Below are positions 36,412 to 45,452 of a stretch of 64,000 bases of DNA, piece by piece (position 1 is the first letter of the stretch; each line of letters starts with the position of its first letter). Source of the stretch: Campylobacter subantarcticus LMG 24377 (GTDB lineage: Bacteria > Campylobacterota > Campylobacteria > Campylobacterales > Campylobacteraceae). The stretch is from NCBI RefSeq assembly GCF_000816305.1, contig NZ_CP007773.1, positions 1,116,001 through 1,180,000 on the forward strand, read 5' to 3'. The translations under genes were made by a program, and so were the position numbers. The notes beneath the pieces are model-generated. The model was given only the letters and a program-made list of their open reading frames with translations. It was not told the origin of the DNA and did no database searches.

Positions 36412-39400
36412 ATGCAAGGAAATTTTTTAAAAATCTTTGGCGTACTGCCATTTTTGGCAGTAGCTTTTATCAATGCTTTTGTAGACTTAGGTCACAAAAT
36501 CATCATACAAAACACTATCTATAAAGTATATGAAGATAGTACTCAACTTTTTTTAACCGCTATTGTCAATGCCTTAATGCTTCTACCCTTTGTCCTTATG
36601 CTTTCACCTTCAGGTTTTTTAGCTGATAAATTCCCTAAAAATAAAATCATGAAGATGTCTGCATATTTTTCTGTGGTTTTAACCTGCATTATTTGCTTGT
36701 GTTATTATCTTGGTGCATTTTGGCTTGCTTTTGCTATGACTTTTATCATGGGGGTACAATCTGCCTTGTATTCTCCTGCCAAATATGGCTTTATTAAAGA
36801 ATTAGTAGGCAAAGAACTCTTAGCCATGGGAAATGGAGCCGTTAACGCTGTTAGTATAGTAGCTATATTAGCAGGTATGGCAGTATTTTCTCTAAGTTTT
36901 GAAATGCTCTTTGACTCAAATTTTAACGATAGTTCAGATGTTTTACAGCAAATAGCGCCTTTAGGTTTTGTTTTAATAGCCTTTTCACTATTGGAACTTT
37001 TTTTGGCACATAAACTCCCTAGTTTAAAAGAAGAAGATAAAAATTTAAGTTTTAATAAAAAACAATACTTTCAAGGAAAACTTTTAGCTTCTAATTTAAA
37101 AACTATATTTTCCCATAAGGTCATTTGGCTTTGTATTATAGGAATTTCACTTTTTTGGGCTATATCACAACTATATCTAGTAAGCTTTCCTGTATATGCA
37201 AAAAATAACCTTTTTATCGAAAATACCTTTTATGTACAGTGTTCTTTAGCTTTTTCTGGCATAGGAGTGATCATAGGATCGCTTATTAGTGGTAAATTTT
37301 CGAAAAACTATATCGAATTAGGTCTTATACCTCTTGGTGCTTTGGGTATTTTTCTTATAAGTCTTTTAATGCCGTTTTTAGAAACCTTATTAAGCTATAG
37401 TGCAGTATTTTTTGTATTTGGCTTATGTGGTGCATTTTTCATCATACCTTTAAATTCTCTCATACAATTTCATGCTAAAGAAAATGAACTAGGAAAGGTA
37501 CTAGCTGGAAACAACTTCATTCAAAATGTCTTTATGCTAGGCTTTTTAATGTTAGCTACCTTGGGTGCTTATTTAGAATTACAAGCAAGTACTTTGTTTT
37601 ATTTTATTATGGTTGTAGCACTACTAGGAAGTATTTATGTACTTGGTAAATTACCTTTTTCTTTGGTGCGTTTGCTAATGAGCCTAGCCTTTTTTCAACG
37701 CTATCGCTTACTAGTAGAAGGTTTTGAGAATATCCCTGAAAAAGGTGGTGCTTTACTTTTAGGAAATCATATCTCATTTATTGATTGGGCTATAGTACAA
37801 ATGGTCATACCGAGAAAAATTTATTTTGTTATGGAAAGAAGCATTTATTCAAAATGGTATATTAAGGTATTTTTAGACAAATTTGGTGTTATACCTGTTT
37901 CTAGCGCTTCAAGCAAATCAAGCTTAGAATTAATCGCTATGCATATTAAAAATGGTAATCTAGTTTGTCTTTTCCCAGAAGGAGTACTTTCACGCCATGG
38001 ACAGCTTAATGAATTTAAAGGTGGTTTTGAATTGGTTTGTTCCAAGCTAGAAGAACGCGATGGAGTGATTTTACCTTTTTACATCAAAGGGCTTTGGGGA
38101 AGTGCTTTTTCAAGAAGCGATGAAGAATTTTCAGCAAGAAATCGCAAAATAAGCAAAAGAAAAATCGCTATTGCATTTGGAAAAAGTTTGCCAATACATT
38201 CTAAAAAAGAAGTAGTAAAAGCAAAAGTTTTTGAACTTTCTTTTGTTGCTTGGAAATCTCAATGCGAAAGCATGCACACCATTGCTAGATCTTGGATTGA
38301 TAGCGCTAAAAGAAATTTAAATCAAATTGCCATTGTTGACCCACTCATAGGAGGCATTACTTATAGAAAAATGCTTGCTCTAAGCTTAGTTTTTAGTTCT
38401 TTTATCAAAAACCGATCATATGATTTAAATATACAACCTACCCAAGGAAGCTATGCTCCAAAAGAAGAATGTATAGGAATTTTACTCCCTGCTTCTATGG
38501 CTAGCTCACTTTGTAATTTAAGCGTATTACTTGCAAATAAAATCGTAGTAAACTTAAATTTTACCGCTGGAACAAAAGCGATCAACCAAGCTATACAAAG
38601 TTCTCAAATTCAACAAATTTACACTTCTAGAAAATTTATAGAAAAGCTAGAAAGCAAAGGTGTGAAATTAGAATTTGAAACCCATGTTAGACTTATTTTT
38701 ATGGAAGATGTAATCGCAAGTTTTAAAACTCAAAAGTTTAAAATCTTTTCTATGCTTGCTTTAGTAAGTATTTTGCCTACTTGCTTGTTAAAAACATTAT
38801 TTGCACCTAATAAACAAAATCTTGCCGTAGTTGCTATTTTATTTAGTAGCGGTAGTGAAGGAATGCCAAAAGGGGTAATGCTAAACAATCGTAACATATT
38901 AAGCAATATAGCACAAATTTCAGATGTATTATGTGCGAAGAATGAAGATGTAGTTTTATCCTCTTTACCACCTTTTCATGCTTTTGGGCTAACCGTAACG
39001 ACATTTTTGCCTTTATTAGAAGGGATAAAAAGCGTAACTCACGCAGATCCAACCGATGCTCTAGGCGTTGCTAAGGCTGTAGCAAAAAATAATGTAAGCA
39101 TTATGTGTGGTACTTCAACTTTCTTGGGTATTTATGCAAGAAATAAAAAACTTGATGCGATTATGTTTGAAAGCTTAAGAATCATTGTTTCAGGTGCTGA
39201 AAAACTTAAAAACGAAGTAAGAACCGCTTTTGAAATGAAATTTAAAAAACCTATTTTCGAAGGCTATGGTGCTACTGAAACTACTCCAGTTGCAAGTGTA
39301 AATTTACCAAATAAATTTGACCCTGATTATTGGATTTTACACCGTGCAAACAAAGAAGGCAGCGTAGGAATGCCTTTACCAGGAAGTGCAATACGCATAG

Positions 39401-39924
39401 TAGATCCTTCAAGTTATAAAAGCTTAAATCATGGAGAAGATGGCTTGATACTCATTGGCGGTCATCAAGTCATGGTGGGCTACTTAAACAACAAAGAAAA
39501 AACTGATGAAGTGATTAAAGAAATCGATGGCATACGTTGGTATAACACTGGCGATAAAGGGCATGTGGATGAAGATGGCTTTTTATATATCATAGATCGC
39601 TATTCTCGTTTTGCAAAAGTTGGTGGTGAGATGGTATCTTTAGGAGCCTTAGAAGAAGAAATTGCTAAATTTATAAACACCGAAGTGGTAAAATTTTGCG
39701 CTGTTGCGCTAGAAGATGATAAAAAAGGCGAGGCGGTATGTTTACTGATTGAGTGTCAAGAACAAGATTTCAAAGGAATTTGTGAAGCGATTAAAAACTC
39801 CACCATGCCTGCGATTTTTAAGCCAAGTAAATATTTTAAAGTGGAACAAATTCCTCTTTTAGGTTCAGGTAAGGTAGATTTAAAAGGTGCTAAAGATTTA
39901 GCTAAAAATTTACAAGAAAACTAA
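36412..39924 (+). CDS. MFS (LplT-like) + acyltransferase + acyl-ACP synthetase fusion (Aas-like)
   Basis: The 1170-aa protein joins three functions. Residues about 1-420 form an MFS carrier similar to the lysophospholipid transporter LplT. Residues about 430-620 form a PlsC acyltransferase with the catalytic NHISFIDW (H-x4-D) and LFPEGVLSRHG. Residues about 640-1170 form an AMP-binding acyl-ACP synthetase with LFSSGSEGMPKGVML, FEGYGATETTPV and YNTGDKGHVDEDGF. In E. coli LplT and Aas are separate proteins that flip and re-acylate lysophosphatidylethanolamine; here transport, acyl activation and transfer sit on one chain. The ATG at 36412 follows GGAG at 36402-36405; the ATG at 36400 has none. 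A terminator follows at once. Confidence 0.9.
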   Translation: MQGNFLKIFGVLPFLAVAFINAFVDLGHKIIIQNTIYKVYEDSTQLFLTAIVNALMLLPFVLMLSPSGFLADKFPKNKIMKMSAYFSVVLTCIICLCYYLGAFWLAFAMTFIMGVQSALYSPAKYGFIKELVGKELLAMGNGAVNAVSIVAILAGMAVFSLSFEMLFDSNFNDSSDVLQQIAPLGFVLIAFSLLELFLAHKLPSLKEEDKNLSFNKKQYFQGKLLASNLKTIFSHKVIWLCIIGISLFWAISQLYLVSFPVYAKNNLFIENTFYVQCSLAFSGIGVIIGSLISGKFSKNYIELGLIPLGALGIFLISLLMPFLETLLSYSAVFFVFGLCGAFFIIPLNSLIQFHAKENELGKVLAGNNFIQNVFMLGFLMLATLGAYLELQASTLFYFIMVVALLGSIYVLGKLPFSLVRLLMSLAFFQRYRLLVEGFENIPEKGGALLLGNHISFIDWAIVQMVIPRKIYFVMERSIYSKWYIKVFLDKFGVIPVSSASSKSSLELIAMHIKNGNLVCLFPEGVLSRHGQLNEFKGGFELVCSKLEERDGVILPFYIKGLWGSAFSRSDEEFSARNRKISKRKIAIAFGKSLPIHSKKEVVKAKVFELSFVAWKSQCESMHTIARSWIDSAKRNLNQIAIVDPLIGGITYRKMLALSLVFSSFIKNRSYDLNIQPTQGSYAPKEECIGILLPASMASSLCNLSVLLANKIVVNLNFTAGTKAINQAIQSSQIQQIYTSRKFIEKLESKGVKLEFETHVRLIFMEDVIASFKTQKFKIFSMLALVSILPTCLLKTLFAPNKQNLAVVAILFSSGSEGMPKGVMLNNRNILSNIAQISDVLCAKNEDVVLSSLPPFHAFGLTVTTFLPLLEGIKSVTHADPTDALGVAKAVAKNNVSIMCGTSTFLGIYARNKKLDAIMFESLRIIVSGAEKLKNEVRTAFEMKFKKPIFEGYGATETTPVASVNLPNKFDPDYWILHRANKEGSVGMPLPGSAIRIVDPSSYKSLNHGEDGLILIGGHQVMVGYLNNKEKTDEVIKEIDGIRWYNTGDKGHVDEDGFLYIIDRYSRFAKVGGEMVSLGALEEEIAKFINTEVVKFCAVALEDDKKGEAVCLLIECQEQDFKGICEAIKNSTMPAIFKPSKYFKVEQIPLLGSGKVDLKGAKDLAKNLQEN

Positions 39925-39956
39925 AAGTCCAAAGTAAATACTTTGGACTTTTTTAC
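39923..39956. terminator. strong bidirectional terminator
   Basis: AAAAGTCCAAAGTA (39923-39936) pairs perfectly with TACTTTGGACTTTT (39939-39952), with T-runs on both strands. It ends the MFS/Aas-like gene and the converging CocE gene, whose stop is at 39953. Confidence 0.85.
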
Positions 39957-41962
39957 AAACTATTTCTTTTAGTTTTATAATCATATTTTTTATCAAAAAC
40001 AAACTTACCATTTTCTTTCATTCTCATATCTCCCTTAATATAAAAATACTCCAAGTCACTTGTTTGTGTTAAGACTATATCCGCTTCCATCATACAACCT
40101 TCACGTCCTATTTGCATGGTTTGAGTAATCGTGTATTGCGCGCTTAAAGGATTTTCGTTTTGGAGTTTTAATTCTCTTTTTAAATTATGCTTTACCAAAA
40201 CATCAACCTCATCAAACCTATAAACACCCTCTCCAAAGACACCGCCTACACCATCTGTAATGCAAGTCCAAGTATCATTTAAAATATCATAAGAAATACT
40301 TCTATCAACCCTGCCTTCTTCTAAAAGTGTTGTTGGTGTTAAAGGTGCGCTTTGAGCTTGCATATTGATTTTATCACAGTCTTTACCACTAAAACATGGC
40401 AAATTAAATTCACACTCACTTAAATCCAAAGTTAAGGTTGAAATTTTTGGCATAGGCCAAAACATAGGCCAAAAAGAATTCGCTAATGATAATCTTACTC
40501 TAGAACCTTTGGCAAATCTATATCCACAAGCATCAAGCTTGATTTGTTTTTGAACAAATTCATCTTTTTTTAAAGGCACAAATTGTTCATTATCATCACT
40601 CAACGCAAGATTTATAACACCATAACTTACTCTTTTAACATACCCATCTTCCCTTACTTCACTAAGTTGAGCAAAAAGCATAGCTTTTTCTTGATCGCTT
40701 GTAAGTTTTACTTTTAAGATAGGAAAACCCAAAACATCTAAATCTTGCTCTAGACATTCACTTTCAAAAACCACAGCCATTCCATCATCTAGCCTTTGAT
40801 CACAAGGGCTTTCACCTAAAACACCTGCTCCCATCCACTCACCAGATAAAAGACCATGGTTTAATGGAGTATTGATTTTTACAAAGTCATAAGATTTTTG
40901 ACAAGATAATTGATGCGAATTTAAATAATATTTTTTATAACTTACTTGCTGCTTAAAATCCTCCACGCCAACAAAACGACCTTGGACTGTTTCTATTTTT
41001 GAGTAAGGTTTGTAGCTATTTTCAATATAAGCTTGTATCATCGGTGTTTCAAGCACATCATTAGGCTCATTTTTAAGCCATTTATCCCACCATTTTAGCG
41101 CCTCTTGTAAAAAACCTATAGCAGGCAAAGGCGTACCATCATGAGGATAAACATGAGCCCAAGGACCTATAATAGCTTTTTTAGGCACCTTTAACCCCCT
41201 CATTAAACTAAACACTGTGTTCGTATAAGAATCAGCCCAACCATCTAGCGCAAACACAGGAACTTGTATATCATCATAGTTTTCTCCCACAGAACCATGT
41301 TTCCAGTATTCATCTTTTAAAGTGTGTTCAAGCCATAGTGCAGGCCATAAAGGCATGTTTTTAAGCCTATTTAACCATTTTTCCCTGCCATTTGGATCAA
41401 TTTTTGGATCGATAAAACGTGATTGATATGCAAGCATAATATTGCCCCACCAAAAATTATCATTAAGCAAACATCCGCCTTTATAGTGAATATCTTCATT
41501 GTATCTATCATCCGTAAAACCTACTACTATAATAGCTTTTAAATTTTTAGGTCTTCTTGCTGCAACTTGCAAAGAATTAAATCCACCCCATGATTTACCC
41601 ATCATACCAACATTACCATTGCACCATTCTTGCTTTACTATCCATTCAATAACTTCCAAAGCATCATCTTGTTCTTGCTTTAAATACTCATCTTTTAGCA
41701 AGCCATCAGATTCCCCACTCCCTCTAATATCAACCCGAACAACCGCATAGCCATTTCCACTAAAATATCCATGCATAGGCTCATCTCTACCTCTTGTACC
41801 ATCATTTTTTCTATAAGGAATATATTCTAAAATAGCAGGTACTTTTTCTTTAACCTGAGGAAGCCAAATTCTAGATGAAAGTTTAGTTCCATCTTTTAAC
41901 TCAATCCATACATTTTCTATAACCTTAACTTTGTTTTTAAAATCCAAAACAATCTCTTTCAT
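39953..41962 (-). CDS. CocE/NonD family (S15-type) hydrolase
   Basis: The 669-aa protein has an alpha/beta-hydrolase core. The nucleophile Ser lies in MMGKSWGGFNSLQVAA near residue 125, and the acid Asp probably lies in PVFALDGWADSYTN near 250. The His follows in GPWAHVYPHDG near 275. RGSGESDG near 78 fits the CocE/X-Pro dipeptidyl-peptidase group. The C-terminal jelly-roll domain runs from about residue 380. Members cleave esters or amide bonds (cocaine, glutaryl-7-ACA, Xaa-Pro peptides). The protein has no signal peptide, so it acts on imported substrates, and the co-directional MFS gene overlapping by 4 bases is a likely importer. The substrate is unknown. Confidence 0.9.
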   Translation of the reverse strand: MKEIVLDFKNKVKVIENVWIELKDGTKLSSRIWLPQVKEKVPAILEYIPYRKNDGTRGRDEPMHGYFSGNGYAVVRVDIRGSGESDGLLKDEYLKQEQDDALEVIEWIVKQEWCNGNVGMMGKSWGGFNSLQVAARRPKNLKAIIVVGFTDDRYNEDIHYKGGCLLNDNFWWGNIMLAYQSRFIDPKIDPNGREKWLNRLKNMPLWPALWLEHTLKDEYWKHGSVGENYDDIQVPVFALDGWADSYTNTVFSLMRGLKVPKKAIIGPWAHVYPHDGTPLPAIGFLQEALKWWDKWLKNEPNDVLETPMIQAYIENSYKPYSKIETVQGRFVGVEDFKQQVSYKKYYLNSHQLSCQKSYDFVKINTPLNHGLLSGEWMGAGVLGESPCDQRLDDGMAVVFESECLEQDLDVLGFPILKVKLTSDQEKAMLFAQLSEVREDGYVKRVSYGVINLALSDDNEQFVPLKKDEFVQKQIKLDACGYRFAKGSRVRLSLANSFWPMFWPMPKISTLTLDLSECEFNLPCFSGKDCDKINMQAQSAPLTPTTLLEEGRVDRSISYDILNDTWTCITDGVGGVFGEGVYRFDEVDVLVKHNLKRELKLQNENPLSAQYTITQTMQIGREGCMMEADIVLTQTSDLEYFYIKGDMRMKENGKFVFDKKYDYKTKRNSL

Positions 41963-43212
41963 ATTCTCTCCTTTTTATTATATTTTTTAATCCAAATCAA
42001 GCAAAACATCACACCCAAAAAAGCCATTGTAATCATAATGCTAAAATAAATATAAAAACCTTTCACACCAGGATATCTATCTAACAAATCCCCTGCTAAA
42101 AGTGGTGCAAAAACCTCAGGCAAATACCCAAATGTAGAAACAATACCAATAGCCATACCAGCCAAATGAATAGGAATTTTTCCCTCACTCAACAAAGAAT
42201 AATAAATTCCAAAATTAGAATACATAGCCACATAAATCACAACACAAGCAGAGGTTAAAATACTCATTTGCAAAAAGCCGCTTGTATAAGAACTTAAAAT
42301 CAAAAACACCACTCCAATACCCATTAAAATAAAGCCTATCATCATTACCTTTGCTTTACCATAACCATCTGCTATAAACCCACCTATCACAGATGAAATA
42401 GGACGGATATATTGTGCTAAAACTGTTAAAATAGCTGCAAAAACAGCAGATGTCCCTATGACATTACTTGCATAAGGGGTAAAATAATAAAAACTCATAT
42501 TGAAAAAATATGTACAAAAAGTAATGGCTACCACAAGCCATAAGGCTGAATTTTTAAGAAGAAAGATCAAATCCTGAAGTCGTAATTTTTCACTAGCTTC
42601 TTCTATTTTATCTTCTAAAAGAAAAAACAAAACAACAGCACTTACAATAGGAGCTAAAGAGTAAAAAATAATAATCATCTCTATTCCTTTATTGGCAAGA
42701 GCTTGGATTTGAAAATACCCAAAAATACTTGTAGCTATAGCCAAATGTGCCGCACCAACAACCCCTCTTCCACCTTCAAAAATTCCATAAGCACGGGCTT
42801 GTTCTTTGAAGCTTGCCAAGCTTCTTACTATTTTCATTAAAGAAGGCCAAAAAGTCAATAAAGAAGTAATCCCCCATAAACCATAAATAACCAACAAGGC
42901 ATTTAAAGAAGTAAAATACAAATGCAACAAACCCCCTAATCCTGTAGCAACTAAAGAAAATATCAATAATTTTTTAGGTGCAAAACGATCTGCTAAATAA
43001 CCTCCCAAAGCATAAGAAAACAAACCAAGTAAACCATAAGCACTGCCCAAAAGCCCCATTTCAAAATTGTTAAGATGATAAAGATTCATATAATCATCGT
43101 AGTAGTATTTTCTAAAATAAGGTAAACCATAAATAATAGATCCACAAAAAGACAGCAATAAAAGCGTAAAAAAATTATTTTTTAAACCATGATTTTCACT
43201 TTGTCCCATCAA
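41959..43212 (-). CDS. MFS transporter
   Basis: The 417-aa protein has 12 predicted membrane segments and the MFS loop GGYLADRFAPKKLLIFS (about residues 68-85) between TM2 and TM3. A second LADGYGKAKV-like loop, GGFIADGYGKAKVMM, lies near residue 277. The overall pattern resembles the OPA/glycerol-3-phosphate or sugar-acid type carriers (FRKYYYDDYMN early on). It overlaps the CocE-type hydrolase gene by 4 bases and precedes it, so it probably brings in that enzyme's substrate. AAGGAGG precedes the start. Confidence 0.88.
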   Translation of the reverse strand: MMGQSENHGLKNNFFTLLLLSFCGSIIYGLPYFRKYYYDDYMNLYHLNNFEMGLLGSAYGLLGLFSYALGGYLADRFAPKKLLIFSLVATGLGGLLHLYFTSLNALLVIYGLWGITSLLTFWPSLMKIVRSLASFKEQARAYGIFEGGRGVVGAAHLAIATSIFGYFQIQALANKGIEMIIIFYSLAPIVSAVVLFFLLEDKIEEASEKLRLQDLIFLLKNSALWLVVAITFCTYFFNMSFYYFTPYASNVIGTSAVFAAILTVLAQYIRPISSVIGGFIADGYGKAKVMMIGFILMGIGVVFLILSSYTSGFLQMSILTSACVVIYVAMYSNFGIYYSLLSEGKIPIHLAGMAIGIVSTFGYLPEVFAPLLAGDLLDRYPGVKGFYIYFSIMITMAFLGVMFCLIWIKKYNKKERI

Positions 43213-43460
43213 AAAACCTCCTTTTATATACTATATATAAATTTCTAGTTTTTTAAATATAAATACTTAAATTTATACAAAAAAAGATAAAACTAGTATT
43301 TTTTTACACAATTGTTGTATTTTTTTATAAGATATTATTATTTTAATAATTTATAATCATAAAAAATAATTTCAAAGATAGGAAATATTTTTAAATTTTT
43401 ATTTTTTATTATTGTTTTTTTGATACATTTACATATATAAAATACTAAAAAAGGGAAAGA
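43213..43460. promoter_or_regulatory. AT-rich divergent gap between the MFS and YpdA-like genes
   Basis: This 248-base gap is one of the longest non-coding stretches after the left end. It is extremely AT-rich with many T-runs and contains no readable small gene. It must hold the promoters of both divergent genes: a TATATAAAAT stretch at about 43433-43442 is a possible -10 for the plus-strand gene, and ATATACTATATATA at 43226-43239 a possible one for the MFS gene. No operator is evident. Confidence 0.4.
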
Positions 43461-44405
43461 ATGAAAGTTTTTGATATGGTAGTTATCGGAGCTGGACCTG
43501 CAGGTATTGCAGCAGGAATAGAAGCCAAAATAAAAAATAAAGAAGTAATTGTTTTAGAAAAAACTGACTCAATCTGCCAAACTTTGGTTAAATTTTACAA
43601 AGAAGGCAAAAGAGTTGACAAGGCTTATAAAGGTTGCGATAGTACAAATTACGGACATATAAATTTTGAAGATGGAACAAGAGAAAGTACAATAGAAACT
43701 TTCCAAAAAGCGATCGAAGAACATCACCTTGAGGTGAAACTTTCAAGTGAAGTTGAAAGTGTTAAAAAAGATGGAGAAAATTTCATCGTTAGCACTGCAA
43801 ATGAAAATTATATCTGCAAAAATGCAGTTATAGCTATAGGTAGAATGGGTAAACCAAACAAACCAAGTTATCCATTACCTATCACTTTAACTAAAATCAT
43901 TAATTTCAATGCAAATTCAGCAAGTCAAAATGAAAAAATATTGGTTGTTGGTGGTGGAAATTCAGCTGCTGAATACGCCATAGATTTAGCTAAAAATAAC
44001 GACGTAACGCTTTGCTATAGAAGAGAAACTTTCTCAAGATTAAATGATATTAATCTTGAAGATATTCAAAAAGCTTTCGAGCAAGGTAGTGTCAAAGCAA
44101 AACTAGGTATTGATATAAATAGTATAGAAGATGAAAATGGCAAAGCAAAGGTAAATTTCACTAATGATACATGTGAAACTTACGATCGCATTATTTATGC
44201 TATTGGTGGTTCAACTCCGCTTGATTTCTTGCAAAAATGTTCAATTGAAGTTGATGAAAAAGGTGTACCTAGTTTTGATGAGAACAAAGAAAGCAATGTA
44301 AAAGGATTGTTTGTAGCAGGAGATATTGCTAGTAAAAATGGAGCTTCTATTGTAGTGGGTTTAAATGATTCATTTAAAATCTGCGATTATCTTTATAAAT
44401 GCTAA
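43461..44405 (+). CDS. YpdA/thioredoxin-reductase-like FAD oxidoreductase
   Basis: The 314-aa flavoprotein begins with the FAD motif MVVIGAGPAGIAAGIEA and has a second nucleotide motif, ILVVGGGNSAAEYAIDLA, near residue 163. GLFVAGDIASKNGASIVVGLNDSF near 285 contacts the flavin. The family includes YpdA, a bacillithiol-disulfide reductase of Firmicutes that, like this protein, lacks the CxxC of thioredoxin reductase. Campylobacter is not known to make bacillithiol, so the partner is unknown. The stop overlaps the next gene by 7 bases. Confidence 0.85.
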   Translation: MKVFDMVVIGAGPAGIAAGIEAKIKNKEVIVLEKTDSICQTLVKFYKEGKRVDKAYKGCDSTNYGHINFEDGTRESTIETFQKAIEEHHLEVKLSSEVESVKKDGENFIVSTANENYICKNAVIAIGRMGKPNKPSYPLPITLTKIINFNANSASQNEKILVVGGGNSAAEYAIDLAKNNDVTLCYRRETFSRLNDINLEDIQKAFEQGSVKAKLGIDINSIEDENGKAKVNFTNDTCETYDRIIYAIGGSTPLDFLQKCSIEVDEKGVPSFDENKESNVKGLFVAGDIASKNGASIVVGLNDSFKICDYLYKC

Positions 44406-45091
44406 AACTTTTTCAACTTCCAAAAGGCTATCGCTACAACAATGATAGTCTTTTGCTTTTTGATTTTTTATCCCAACACCACCTCAAAGGAAATATCCTA
44501 GATATAGGTTGTGGATGTGGTATCTTGGGACTTTTAACTAAACAAAAATTTCCCAACTCCAAAGTATATATGCTAGACATTCAAGAGCAAAATATCAAAC
44601 TAACACGCAAAAATGCCAAAGAAAACAATCTCGAAATCCAAAGCTTTTGCGAAGATTTTTTAAATTACAATAGCGATATTAAATTTGACTTTTTAATCTC
44701 CAATCCTCCTTTTTATAAAAAAAACACCCAAAAAAGTGAAGATACCCATTTGTGTATATCTAGATATCAAGAATTTATGCCACTTGAAAAAATGTTAGCC
44801 AAAATCAATAGCCTCATTCAGCCAAATGGTAGTTTTTTTATGTGCTATGATGCAAATTTTTTAGATGAAATATGCGCTTATTTAAAGGAGTTTAAACTAA
44901 AATTGGTAGCGTTACAATGTGTACACTCCAACCCTCAAACCAATGCAAGAATCATCTTAATGCATATCAAAAAAAACAGCAAAAGTCCTTGTGTGATTAT
45001 GCCTACGCTTTTTATGTATAATAACAATACACTTAATCCAAAAATACAAGAAATTTACAACACTACAGGAACTATAAGCTATGATATATGA
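44399..45091 (+). CDS. TrmN6-like SAM-dependent methyltransferase
   Basis: The 230-aa protein has the SAM-binding motif NILDIGCGCGILGLL near residue 36 and the N6-adenine catalytic motif ISNPPFYKK near residue 100, which fit YfiC/TrmN6 (m6A37 of tRNA-Val) and related small methyltransferases. The N-terminus FQLPKGYRYNNDSLLLFDFL resembles FxxPxxGyrFniDslLLa of this group. It overlaps the YpdA-like gene by 7 bases and the next gene by 11. Confidence 0.88.
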   Translation: MLKLFQLPKGYRYNNDSLLLFDFLSQHHLKGNILDIGCGCGILGLLTKQKFPNSKVYMLDIQEQNIKLTRKNAKENNLEIQSFCEDFLNYNSDIKFDFLISNPPFYKKNTQKSEDTHLCISRYQEFMPLEKMLAKINSLIQPNGSFFMCYDANFLDEICAYLKEFKLKLVALQCVHSNPQTNARIILMHIKKNSKSPCVIMPTLFMYNNNTLNPKIQEIYNTTGTISYDI

Positions 45092-45452
45092 AAAAGGTTT
45101 TGATTATTCTTTTGATGAAAATGCTTGTCAAAAATGCGGTGGTAAATGTTGCATAGGCGATAGTGGGTATATTTATGCTAGCAAGGAAGAGTTAGAAGCA
45201 ATTGCTAGTTTTTTAAATCTTGATTTTGAAGCTTTTAAAGAACAATACCTCATCAAAGTTGGTTTTAAATACAGCCTTAAAGAGGCAAAGTACGAAAATG
45301 GCTATCGTTGTATTTTTTTTGATACAATGCATAAAAAATGTTTAATTTATCAATGTCGGCCAAAACAATGTCGAACTTTTCCATTTTGGGATTATTTTAA
45401 AACACACAAAGAGGAGTTGAAAAAAGAATGCATAGGGGTTTGTTTTCATTAA
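45081..45452 (+). CDS. YkgJ family cysteine-cluster protein
   Basis: The 123-aa protein has the CxxCxGxCC pattern (ACQKCGGKCC near residue 12) and a second cluster, RCIFFDTMHKKCLIYQCRPKQC, near residue 75, followed by RTFPFW. These cysteines are thought to bind zinc or an Fe-S cluster in the YkgJ/UPF0153 group, whose role is unknown. The position between a methyltransferase and a TPR protein is conserved in Campylobacter. It overlaps the next gene by 25 bases. Confidence 0.88.
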   Translation: MIYEKGFDYSFDENACQKCGGKCCIGDSGYIYASKEELEAIASFLNLDFEAFKEQYLIKVGFKYSLKEAKYENGYRCIFFDTMHKKCLIYQCRPKQCRTFPFWDYFKTHKEELKKECIGVCFH

